From contig CCMQ01000017.1 of the NCBI GenBank assembly GCA_000751835.1, positions 1-64,000 on the forward strand: DNA of 64,000 nt. Direction: 5' to 3'. This DNA is from Necropsobacter rosorum (GTDB lineage: Bacteria > Pseudomonadota > Gammaproteobacteria > Enterobacterales > Pasteurellaceae). Within the stretch, counting starts at the first letter, position 1, and each line of letters begins with the position of its first letter. A program made the position numbers and the translations under genes. This document shows, one piece after another, positions 17,160 to 25,266 of the stretch. The notes under the pieces are model-generated. The model made no database searches. It was not told the DNA's origin and was given only the letters and a program-made list of their open reading frames with translations.

Positions 17160-17951
17160 TTATCGAATAATCATATCAATCGCGATGGCGATTAACAGTA
17201 ATGCAAAATAACGTTTTAAGGTCGGCACCGGTAATTTCGTTGTGGTGGTGGCGCCGAGTTTCGAGGTGAAAAATGAGGTTAGCGTAATGCCGATCACGGC
17301 GGGCAGATAAACATAACCGACGGAATAAGCCGGCATATTGGCCGCATTCCAGCCGCCGACCATAAAACTCAGCATGCCGGATAAGCCGAGCAGCATTCCG
17401 CAGAAAGCGGATGAACCGATGGCTTTTTTCATTTCAATGCCGCGTGAATTTAAAAACGGCACGATAAATCCGCCGCCGCCGATACCGGCTGCGCTGGAGG
17501 CAATTCCGATCAATACGCCGCCGATGACCGATGAAGTGGTGGTCAGCGGCTTGTGCGCCGCTTTCGGTTTAATGGATAACAGCATTTTGACCGCCAGATA
17601 AATCACCAGACAGGCGAAAATCTTACTGGCGATGTCTTTGTCCAGTTTGCCGATAAATAGACCGGAAATAAAGGTTGACAGCATAATGACCGGCGCCAGA
17701 ATCTTGACCGCATCCCAGACGACATTGCCGAGTTTATGGTGTCGCTGGGCCGAGGAAAAACCGGTAATCACGATAGTGGCGAAAGAGGTGCCGAGTGCCG
17801 AGGACATTAACACATTGTCCGGCACGCCCACCATCGGTAACAGATAAACCAGCACCGGAACAATGACCAGACCGCCGCCGATGCCGAATAAACCGGCCAG
17901 AAAACCGACCAGCGATCCCACCGCCAGACAGATAAGAAAAAAGGTCAACAT
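17160..17951 (-). CDS. TauE/SafE-family membrane transporter
   Basis: Inner-membrane protein of the TauE/SafE (DUF81) family, whose members export sulfite, sulfonates or other organic anions; the substrate here is unknown. The open frame begins at 18083, but the ATG at 17951 has AAGGGG before it and gives a typical 263-residue protein starting with a hydrophobic helix. The family's glycine-rich repeats are present twice: GFLAGLFGIGGGLVIVPVL near 15-33 and IGIASSAAGIGGGGFIVPFL near 148-167. The start codon falls one base after the rppH stop, so translation is coupled. Confidence 0.88.
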   Translation of the reverse strand: MLTFFLICLAVGSLVGFLAGLFGIGGGLVIVPVLVYLLPMVGVPDNVLMSSALGTSFATIVITGFSSAQRHHKLGNVVWDAVKILAPVIMLSTFISGLFIGKLDKDIASKIFACLVIYLAVKMLLSIKPKAAHKPLTTTSSVIGGVLIGIASSAAGIGGGGFIVPFLNSRGIEMKKAIGSSAFCGMLLGLSGMLSFMVGGWNAANMPAYSVGYVYLPAVIGITLTSFFTSKLGATTTTKLPVPTLKRYFALLLIAIAIDMIIR

Positions 17952-17952
17952 A

Positions 17953-18549
17953 TTAACCCCTTGTTTTATTTGATGAACGTTTTTGATATTTGGCAGAACC
18001 GGATTTTTTGGCCGGCTGCGCATGTTTAGTTTCGTGACGGTAAAGCGGACTTTTGCCGGCAAGCGGATCTTTATGCTGATCAAACAACACGGCCGCGAAT
18101 TCTTTCATCGCTTTACGATAAACGTCTTTTTTGAACGACACCACCTGACGAACCGGATACCAGAAACTGACCCAGCTCCAGCCGTCAAATTCGGGCGATT
18201 TGTTGGATTGCACATTAATATTGGCGTCGTCCGAAATCAACTGTAGCAGAAACCAGCGCTGCTTCTGCCCGATGCACATCGGTTTGCTGTCGTAACGCAA
18301 TAAACGCTTCGGCAGTTTATAACGCAGCCATTGCTTGGAGACGTACAGAATTTTGACATCTTTCGGGCTCAGTCCCACTTCTTCGAACAGTTCGCGGTAC
18401 ATCGCCTGCTCCGCACTTTCATTATCGTTAATGCCGCCTTGAGGAAACTGCCAGGAATTCTGCCCGTATCTTTTCGCCCAGAGTACTTGTCCTTTGCGGT
18501 TGCAAATCACGATACCCACATTCGGACGGTAGCCATCGAAATCGATCAC
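17953..18549 (-). CDS. rppH: RNA pyrophosphohydrolase
   Basis: Removes pyrophosphate from 5' triphosphorylated mRNA, the trigger for RNase E decay. The 198-residue product has the Nudix box at about 38-60 (GG...RELFEEVGL) and the N-terminal [10 protein letters not shown] typical of RppH. The start is GTG with a GAGGG site. The C-terminal tail (about 165-198) is long, basic and low in complexity. It is first in a run rppH-tauE-lgt-thyA-sel1-tadA. Upstream is a long non-coding stretch with DnaA boxes. Confidence 0.95.
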   Translation of the reverse strand: MIDFDGYRPNVGIVICNRKGQVLWAKRYGQNSWQFPQGGINDNESAEQAMYRELFEEVGLSPKDVKILYVSKQWLRYKLPKRLLRYDSKPMCIGQKQRWFLLQLISDDANINVQSNKSPEFDGWSWVSFWYPVRQVVSFKKDVYRKAMKEFAAVLFDQHKDPLAGKSPLYRHETKHAQPAKKSGSAKYQKRSSNKTRG

Positions 18550-18659
18550 TATCCCTCACCTTAATTTTTGTCTGATTATATTGATAGCGCTAAATTGTTT
18601 CATAATCCGGCATTTTTAACAACTGCTAATCATGATTTTAAACGCAAAACCCGGCCGCG

Positions 18660-19030
18660 TGAAAAGGTGTGGATAACGCTGTGTATAGGCGGCGCATAAA
18701 TGCCGAACGGATTAAATATGATCCGCGCAGGATCATTGGCATGCAAGGATCTTATTGCGGGCTAATCGCGATCTCTGCTGTTTTAACCGCTGGATCCTTG
18801 AGGATTTCGAACCGCACTTTTTTAGCGCGCTTTATGTCGATAAAAACAACAGTTTGCCCTCGCCCGGTCAGGTTGTCTGAGGTTGAGATGGCGGGCTGTG
18901 AGTTATTCAGAATTTCTGTGGATAACTGTGTGACTGATCGCAGGGATAACCCTGAGTAACTTTTCAATTCCTCAACCTTGCGGCTAATAGATTTTAAAAT
19001 ATTGATATTTATCAACTGGTTATCTGTTTG
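18660..19030. other. DnaA-box / GATC / IHF-site cluster, candidate DARS2-like or origin-like locus
   Basis: Two perfect DnaA boxes (TGTGGATAA at 18668-18676 and 18917-18925) lie in the rppH-ampD gap, with weaker ones: TTATTCAGA (18903, opposed to the second box), a 6/9 match at 18941-18949, TTATCAACT (19009-19017, 8/9) and TTATCTGTT (19020). A perfect IHF site lies at 19010-19022. GATC occurs at 18720, 18731, 18748, 18770, 18793 and 18936, far above chance. An AT-rich block spans about 18985-19015. In E. coli the DnaA-reactivating locus DARS2 is near mutH, close to rppH. Alternative: chromosomal oriC or datA-like titration site. Confidence 0.6.
19010..19022 (+). promoter_or_regulatory. IHF binding site
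   Basis: TATCAACTGGTTA is a perfect match to the IHF consensus WATCAANNNNTTR. It overlaps an 8/9 DnaA box and abuts an AT-rich block. Confidence 0.65.
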
Positions 19031-19107
19031 TTGCGGATTTCCCCCGTATATGAAAAACCGCATAAAAAAGGTGGTTGTTTATTAAGCAGGACGCTCGGGC
19101 GGTAGGA

Positions 19108-19665
19108 TTAAAGCCGCGACAAATAGTCCGCCCAGTCGAAATACTGGCCGGGATCGATTTTGCGCCCGGGAGCAATGTCGCAATGCCCGACAATGCGTTC
19201 TTTACTGATTAACGGATACTGCGCCATAAGGCGGCGGGTTAGCTCGCTGAGTGCGCGGTACTGCGCTGCGGTAAAGGGTTGCTGATTACTGCCTTCCAGC
19301 TCAATGCCGATGGCAAAATCATTGCATTTTTCCCGCCCCTGAAAACAGGATTGGCCGGCATGCCAGGCGCGATCGGCAAAACTGACATACTGAGTTACGC
19401 GCCCGGTGCGCTCAATCAGACAATGAGCCGAGACGCGCAGCTGAGAAATTTCCCGAAAATACGGATGAGCCTGAGGGTCGAGCCGGCCGAGAAAAAAATC
19501 ATCGATATACCCGCCGCCGAACTGTTCCGGCGGCAGGCTGATGTAATGAATCACCAATAAAGAAATATCATTGGGATCCGGGCGCGGATCATAATGCGGC
19601 GAAGGCCGTTTTCTGGCATCGGTCAGCCAGCCGTGTGAAATGGTGTGTGATGGTTTTTGGCTCAT
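19108..19665 (-). CDS. ampD: 1,6-anhydro-N-acetylmuramyl-L-alanine amidase AmpD
   Basis: Cytoplasmic zinc amidase that strips peptides from anhydro-muropeptides in cell-wall recycling. The frame is open to 19749, but the ATG at 19665 gives 185 residues, matching the ~183 of AmpD and removing a tail without family similarity. Expected zinc ligands are H40 (LVIHYIS), H161 (VGHCDIAPGRK) and D171, with E122 in GIELEG. It is divergent from pilA, as in E. coli (ampD/ppdD) and Haemophilus. The ribosome binding site is weak. Its leader overlaps the CRP-S site controlling pilA. Confidence 0.95.
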   Translation of the reverse strand: MSQKPSHTISHGWLTDARKRPSPHYDPRPDPNDISLLVIHYISLPPEQFGGGYIDDFFLGRLDPQAHPYFREISQLRVSAHCLIERTGRVTQYVSFADRAWHAGQSCFQGREKCNDFAIGIELEGSNQQPFTAAQYRALSELTRRLMAQYPLISKERIVGHCDIAPGRKIDPGQYFDWADYLSRL

Positions 19666-19678
19666 AAAAATGTATTTT

Positions 19679-19694
19679 TGCGATCCCGATCGAA
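19679..19694. promoter_or_regulatory. CRP-S (Sxy-dependent) competence site for pilABCD
   Basis: TGCGATCCCGATCGAA, preceded by TTTT and followed by AAAA, matches the Pasteurellaceae CRP-S element TGCGA-N6-TCGCA with one mismatch. It is centred about 101 bases before the pilA start and only 14 bases before the ampD start. CRP-S sites need both CRP and Sxy/TfoX and mark competence genes. Confidence 0.8.
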
Positions 19695-19787
19695 AAAAAA
19701 GTGCGGTGCGTTTGCCGTCGGTTTTTCTGTTATGCACACTGCCTGTCACCGCTTATGACAACTACGGCACATATAAGGAAAACCATT

Positions 19788-20216
19788 ATGCAAATCTCCT
19801 ATCCGGCAAAAATCGAGCAGGGATTTACCCTTATCGAATTAATGATCGTTATTGCAATTGTGGCGATTCTGGCGACAATTGCGATTCCGTCTTATCAGAA
19901 TTATACCAAAAAAGCGGCGGTTGCAGAATTGCTGCAAGCCTCCTCCCCCTATCGCTCGGAAGTGGAGCTGTGTATTTATCATCAGGGCGGCAGAGAAAAC
20001 TGCCATGCCGGCAGCCACGGGATTCAGCATAAGCTTGAAAATAAAGGCCGGGTGGCTTCCATAGAGGTAAAAAGCGGTGTTATTACGGTCAGCGGGCGCG
20101 ACAGTCTGGCGGATACCACCTATATTCTAACGCCGGACGGCGATGCCGCTCAAGGCGTGTCCTGGCAGGCGGCCTGCTCACCGGCGGAGATTTTCCCGGC
20201 GGGCGCTTGCAGCTAA
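19788..20216 (+). CDS. pilA: type IV pilin PilA (competence pilus major subunit)
   Basis: Prepilin of the DNA-uptake pilus. The frame is open from 19701, but the ATG at 19788 has AAGGAA seven bases upstream and gives a 12-residue leader ending in EQG before F, followed by the hydrophobic helix FTLIELMIVIAIVAILATIA. Phe+1 and Glu+5 of mature pilin are present. The 142-residue precursor has two cysteine pairs, CIYHQGGRENC near 63-73 and CSPAEIFPAGAC near the C-terminus, likely disulfides. It is the first gene of pilABCD and is under a CRP-S site. Confidence 0.95.
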   Translation: MQISYPAKIEQGFTLIELMIVIAIVAILATIAIPSYQNYTKKAAVAELLQASSPYRSEVELCIYHQGGRENCHAGSHGIQHKLENKGRVASIEVKSGVITVSGRDSLADTTYILTPDGDAAQGVSWQAACSPAEIFPAGACS

Positions 20217-20228
20217 TCGGGAGGAAAT

Positions 20229-21644
20229 ATGCCCGGCTATAAGTCCGACGCAGCGCGCAGTGTCGTTGCCATGGACGGAAAACCGTTCGAAATAGCACCG
20301 CACTTATGGGACAAAAACCGGCAGCAAGCGGCGTTGCTGCTGCGCTATTTTGCCGTACCTTTACGCGAAGAGGCGCATTCGCTGTGGCTGGGTATTGATA
20401 ATCTGACCAACCTTGCCGCCTGTGAAGCCTTTTCATTTATCCGCGGCAAGGTTGTCGAACCGGTATTACTGGAAACAGCTGTGCTGAAAGCGCTGTTGCA
20501 GGCGCTGGCACCGTCAGTGGCGGAGGAGCCGCAAACGGCTTTTTATGCCCCGACGGAGGTTGATGTGGCGCCGGCTCAGGAAACGCATAACGATGAACCG
20601 GTGATTGCGCTGCTGGAACGGATTTTCGAACACGGATTACGCCGCAAGGCTTCCGATATTCACCTGGAACCGCAATCCGGCGGTCTGCAAGTGCGGTTTC
20701 GCATCGACGGCGTTTTACAGCGACAAGCGCCGGTGGCGGCAGCGCTGGCGGATCGTTTGATTTCCCGTTTAAAATTACTGGCGAAGCTGGATATCAGCGA
20801 AAACCGCCTGCCGCAGGACGGACGCTTTCAGTTTAAAACCGCTTTTTCCGACAGGCTGGATTTCCGTCTATCCGTGCTACCGACCAATCAGGGCGAAAAA
20901 GCGGTGCTGCGCTTGCAGCAGAACAAACCCGTACACCTGAGTTTTGCCGAACTCGGTATGACACCGCCGCAGCAAGCTGCGCTGCAACAGGCACTCTCCC
21001 GGCCGCAGGGGCTGATTTTGGTAACCGGCCCGACCGGCAGCGGTAAAAGCATTACGCTTTATACCGCACTGGAATGGCTGAACCAGTCGGAAAAACATAT
21101 TATGACGGCCGAAGATCCCATCGAAATCGAATTGCCGGGCATTATTCAAACACAGGTGAATTTGCAAATCGGTCTGGATTTCAGCCGTTTGCTGCGTACT
21201 TTTTTGCGACAGGATCCCGATATTATCATGCTGGGGGAAATCCGCGACGAGGAAAGTGCCGCCATGGCGTTACGGGCGGCGCAGACCGGGCATCTGGTGT
21301 TATCCACATTGCATACTAATAATGCGGTTTCGGCGATTTCCCGCTTGCGGCAGCTGGGCATTCGCCAGCATGAAATTGAGAGCGCGTTATTGCTGGTGAT
21401 TGCTCAGCGTCTGGTTCGTAAACGTTGCCTTGCTCATCAAACAGAAAATTGTGATTGTTATCAGGGATATAAAGGGCGTATCGGCATTTATCAATTTTTA
21501 CAACCGCACTTTTCGGCGCAGCAGACCGAATATCGGACGGATTTTGCCGATTTGACGGCCAGCGCAATGGAAAAAGTCAATGCGGGACTGACGGATTTAA
21601 CTGAAGTCGAACGGGTGTTGGGTAAAGGTGATGAATCGATTTAA
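20229..21644 (+). CDS. pilB: type IV pilus assembly ATPase PilB
   Basis: GspE-family hexameric ATPase that powers pilus extension from the cytoplasmic side. The 471 residues carry ASDIHLEP near 141-148, a second Asp box near 194-200 (LPQDGRF), Walker A GPTGSGKS at 267-274, Walker B with DIIMLGEIRDEES near 331-343, and a His box TGHLVLSTLHTN near 353-364. It is shorter than the ~560 of Pseudomonas PilB because the N-terminal domain is reduced. The usual CxxC...CxxC zinc loop is replaced by RKRCLAH...NCDCYQG near 398-415. GGAGGA precedes the start; the gap from pilA is 12 bases. Confidence 0.95.
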   Translation: MPGYKSDAARSVVAMDGKPFEIAPHLWDKNRQQAALLLRYFAVPLREEAHSLWLGIDNLTNLAACEAFSFIRGKVVEPVLLETAVLKALLQALAPSVAEEPQTAFYAPTEVDVAPAQETHNDEPVIALLERIFEHGLRRKASDIHLEPQSGGLQVRFRIDGVLQRQAPVAAALADRLISRLKLLAKLDISENRLPQDGRFQFKTAFSDRLDFRLSVLPTNQGEKAVLRLQQNKPVHLSFAELGMTPPQQAALQQALSRPQGLILVTGPTGSGKSITLYTALEWLNQSEKHIMTAEDPIEIELPGIIQTQVNLQIGLDFSRLLRTFLRQDPDIIMLGEIRDEESAAMALRAAQTGHLVLSTLHTNNAVSAISRLRQLGIRQHEIESALLLVIAQRLVRKRCLAHQTENCDCYQGYKGRIGIYQFLQPHFSAQQTEYRTDFADLTASAMEKVNAGLTDLTEVERVLGKGDESI

Positions 21645-22854
21645 ACAGTTTCGCTGGCAAGGCATTGACCATTTACGACAAAAACAACGGGGCGAGATCG
21701 TCGCGGCCAACGTCGATGAAGCACGGCAAGCCTTGTTCCGGCAGGGATTGCGACAGATCAGGCTACAGCCGAACTGGCAATGGTCAAGCAAACCGCAACA
21801 AGCGGAAATCAGCGAATTGGCGATGCAGCTGGCGGTACTGCTGCAGGCCGCACTGCCGTTGAAAAACAGTCTGGAGCTTATGCGTCAACATTGTACGAAT
21901 GTGGCGCTTTATCAATGGCTGGACGGATTAATTGCGGATCTTGAACGCGGACTGCGCTTTTCACAGGCGCTGGATAATCAGGCGCGCTATTTCACTTATC
22001 AGGAGCGCCAGCTGATCAAAGCCGGGGAAATGAGCGGCAAACTGGCACAGGTCTGCCAACAGATTGCCCGGCACAAAGGCCGTGCTTTGGCGCTGCAGCG
22101 TAAGCTACAGAAAATTCTGCTTTATCCGTTGCTGGTATTGGCGGTGTCGCTGATATTAACCCTGTTATTGTTGATTTTTATCGTGCCGCAATTCGCACAG
22201 CTGTATGTCGGTCACAATGCCGCGCTGCCTGCGTTTACGGCGCTGCTGATGTATCTGTCCGACGGCTTGCGTCAGTATGTTATTCAGTTTCTGCTGCTGG
22301 CGGTTTTGTCGGTGCTGTTTCTGCGTTTGCGCCTGAACAGCTCCCGCCGTCTGCATCTGTGGAAAAACCGCTTGCTGGCGTCTATGCCGGTGTTGGGCGA
22401 GATTATCCGCTTATCCCGGCTGGTGGCGTTTAGCCGCAGTCTGCATTTGATGCTGCAGGCCGGTGTTCCGCTGAATCAGGCGCTGCAATCCTTTTTGCCG
22501 AAGATACAAAGCTGGCAGGTGAATAATCGGCCGGAAGGCGATCCGGTATTAACTGCCGAAGTGGACTATATGCTGCAACGGATTAACCGCGGCTACGCAT
22601 TTTCACAGAGTCTCGGTTGCAGATTGTTTCCGCCGCAGGCAAGACAAATGCTGCGAATCGGGGAGCAAAGCGGCAATCTGACGATGATGCTGCAACATAT
22701 TGCCGAGAATTATCAACAGCGTCTCGATCATCGGATCGATTTGTTATCGCAGATGCTGGAGCCGTTGTTGATGGTGATTATCGGAGGGCTTATCGGCATG
22801 ATTATGCTCGGCATGTATCTGCCGATATTTAATATGGGGGCGGTGCTGCAATGA
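21631..22854 (+). CDS. pilC: type IV pilus inner-membrane platform protein PilC
   Basis: GspF-family platform protein on which PilB acts. The ATG at 21631 gives 407 residues and overlaps the end of pilB by 14 bases; a GTG directly before it is possible too. Two T2SSF repeats are seen, about 65-190 and 265-395, each followed by strong membrane segments (about 165-190, 215-235, 375-397). The ELAMQLAVLLQAALPL segment near 52-67 and RLVAFSRSLHLMLQAGVPLNQAL near 265-287 are the repeated family motif. Confidence 0.95.
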   Translation: MNRFKQFRWQGIDHLRQKQRGEIVAANVDEARQALFRQGLRQIRLQPNWQWSSKPQQAEISELAMQLAVLLQAALPLKNSLELMRQHCTNVALYQWLDGLIADLERGLRFSQALDNQARYFTYQERQLIKAGEMSGKLAQVCQQIARHKGRALALQRKLQKILLYPLLVLAVSLILTLLLLIFIVPQFAQLYVGHNAALPAFTALLMYLSDGLRQYVIQFLLLAVLSVLFLRLRLNSSRRLHLWKNRLLASMPVLGEIIRLSRLVAFSRSLHLMLQAGVPLNQALQSFLPKIQSWQVNNRPEGDPVLTAEVDYMLQRINRGYAFSQSLGCRLFPPQARQMLRIGEQSGNLTMMLQHIAENYQQRLDHRIDLLSQMLEPLLMVIIGGLIGMIMLGMYLPIFNMGAVLQ

Positions 22855-23615
22855 GTTATCTGGCGGCGATATTGTGCGGCATGTTGGTCGGCGCCCGGAT
22901 TTTCCGTTATGTTTCCACCTTTGCCGAGCATACCGTCAGGCAGGTTTATCACAATTATGTGGAAATTTTCAGCCGTAATCCGCCGCACTTTTGCCCTCGC
23001 GATGCCGTCTTACAGGCTAAAAAGTGCGGTGCGTTTTACGCCTATTTAATCAGTTTCGGCGCGTGGTTTTTATGCTGTTTTATCGCCTTTGAACCGGTTT
23101 TGTTCGCCTTGTGGATCGCGACATATTGCAGTCTGTTGTTTGTGATTGCGTTGATTGACTGGCAATATCGTCTGATTCCGCCTGCCTTGTGCCAGCTATT
23201 GTTTGCATTAGCGCTTGCCGGCGCGTACGGGCGGCTGACCCCGTTGACGGTGGAGCAAAGCCTGCTCAGTGCCATGGCCGGATTTAGCGGCTTTTATCTG
23301 ATTTATCATCTGGCCAAAGACTATTATCGGCAGGAGGCATTAGGGCGAGGCGATTACTGGCTGATGCTGGGGCTGGGCGGTTTCATTCCGCTTTCACAGC
23401 TGGCGTTAATGGTATTGCTTGCCTGCCTCGGCGGGCTGACCTATGGATTGTATTTACGTTTACGCTCTAAACATGTCCGCTTGATTCCCTTTGCGCCGTT
23501 TTTATGTGCGGGCGGATTACTTTGTTTTATCTTTTATATGGGCAATTTCGACAGGATATGCCACAATGATAGCCATGTTGTTTGTCTGGTTATCCCGTAC
23601 CTTTCCGGGCATTAA
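22851..23615 (+). CDS. pilD: prepilin peptidase PilD, with a degenerate zinc-loop region
   Basis: Membrane aspartyl protease that cleaves PilA after the leader glycine and usually also N-methylates the new terminus. The catalytic aspartates are D103 (IDWQYRLIP) and D168 (GRGD). The 254 residues include about seven membrane helices. The cytoplasmic loop that normally has two CxxC pairs (about 40-62) here has only C48 and C59, in a segment encoded by two opposed uptake-like sequences (about 22981-23030). The methylase part may be impaired. The start overlaps pilC by four bases. Confidence 0.9.
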   Translation: MSYLAAILCGMLVGARIFRYVSTFAEHTVRQVYHNYVEIFSRNPPHFCPRDAVLQAKKCGAFYAYLISFGAWFLCCFIAFEPVLFALWIATYCSLLFVIALIDWQYRLIPPALCQLLFALALAGAYGRLTPLTVEQSLLSAMAGFSGFYLIYHLAKDYYRQEALGRGDYWLMLGLGGFIPLSQLALMVLLACLGGLTYGLYLRLRSKHVRLIPFAPFLCAGGLLCFIFYMGNFDRICHNDSHVVCLVIPYLSGH

Positions 23616-23665
23616 CCGGCTTGCGTGTTGCAATCGGCGCTGCGGGATAACTCTTGCGGCATTAA

Positions 23666-24493
<828 letters not shown>

Positions 24494-24494
<1 letters not shown>

Positions 24495-24760
24495 TGAACA
24501 TTCAGCATCAACAGGGCGAAAAAGACGGCGTGTTTTTTCTGACCGACGGCGAGAACCGTCGGATTGCCGAGCTGACCTATTATTTTGTGGATCAAAACAC
24601 CATTAACGCCAATCATACTTATGTCTCGGAAAGTTTACGCGGGCAGGGCGTGGCGGATCAATTATACCGTGCGCTGCGGGATTTTATTGCCGCCCGCCGG
24701 CTGAATCTGATCCCCGGCTGTAGCTATATTGCTAAAAAATGGCAAAAGGAAACGCGCTAA
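24494..24760 (+). CDS. small GNAT-like N-acetyltransferase (YjdJ/NATD1 type)
   Basis: The frame is open from 24407, but the ATG at 24494 overlaps the yacG stop (TGATG) and gives an 88-residue protein matching the small YjdJ-like GNAT family. The acetyl-CoA binding loop is seen as VSESLRGQGVADQLYRAL near 41-58, and the family's Pro-Cys-like segment appears as IPGCSYIAKKW near 73-83. Substrate is unknown. It ends the coaE-yacG transcription unit. Confidence 0.82.
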
Positions 24761-24785
24761 GCGTGTTGTTCTCTTTAACATGACG

Positions 24786-24818
24786 ACGGGCTGATTTCGA
24801 TAATCAGCCCGTTTTGTT
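24786..24818 (+). terminator. terminator after the coaE-yacG unit
   Basis: ACGGGCTGATT (24786-24796) pairs perfectly with AATCAGCCCGT (24802-24812), followed by TTTGTTTG. It ends the pil-coaE-yacG region and separates it from the riboswitch-controlled gene. Confidence 0.85.
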
Positions 24819-24954
24819 TGCCGGTATGGCCGGCGCTAAATGAGCGTGTATAAGCGGCAGGCCGAATAAATCCGGCGGCGGTTATTGAGCTTCGGCGTTG
24901 ATCCTGCTAAAATTCACCGCACTTTTATTTATTGCAATAAAAGACAAGTTCGGA

Positions 24955-25160
24955 TGAAGGTAGCTGGAGAGTAGGGAATTGACCCTGCACCGACGAGGTA
25001 AAATCTTTCAGGTGCTAATAGATTAGCGAGGACTGTTACTGGACGAACCCTTGGAGAGATCCACTGTGCGATGGCACAAAATGGACGCCGAAGGCGCAAA
25101 AGAGCGGTCGTTTTTTCGACTGTTTTTGAAACGCTCAGGCAAAAGGACAGGGGCAAGAGA
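24955..25160 (+). ncRNA. tandem glycine riboswitch
   Basis: Two glycine-aptamer copies precede an AGCS symporter gene. Aptamer 1 (about 24963-25035) has CTGGAGAG, CACCGACGAGG and GCGAGGACTG; aptamer 2 (about 25048-25155) has TTGGAGAG, GACGCCGAAGGCGCAAA and the hallmark CGCTCAGGCAAAAGGACAG. A short linker joins them. Aptamer 1 is less canonical than aptamer 2. A glycine riboswitch before a Na+/alanine-glycine symporter is known in Haemophilus. The RNA starts after an uptake sequence at about 24914; the gap to the start codon is about 107 bases. Confidence 0.88.
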
Positions 25161-25266
25161 CTATTCAGGTGATTTTAGCGCCGGCTGCGGCGTTATTTCT
25201 ATTTTATTCATTCGCCAAACATCTTTTCGCCTCCTTGTAAACCGCGATTTTTTACGAGGAATTCAC

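Noticed and set aside
18752-19063. 103-codon minus-strand open frame in the rppH-ampD gap
   Set aside because: No ribosome binding site or family resemblance, and it overlaps the DnaA boxes, IHF site and an uptake sequence; chance frame.
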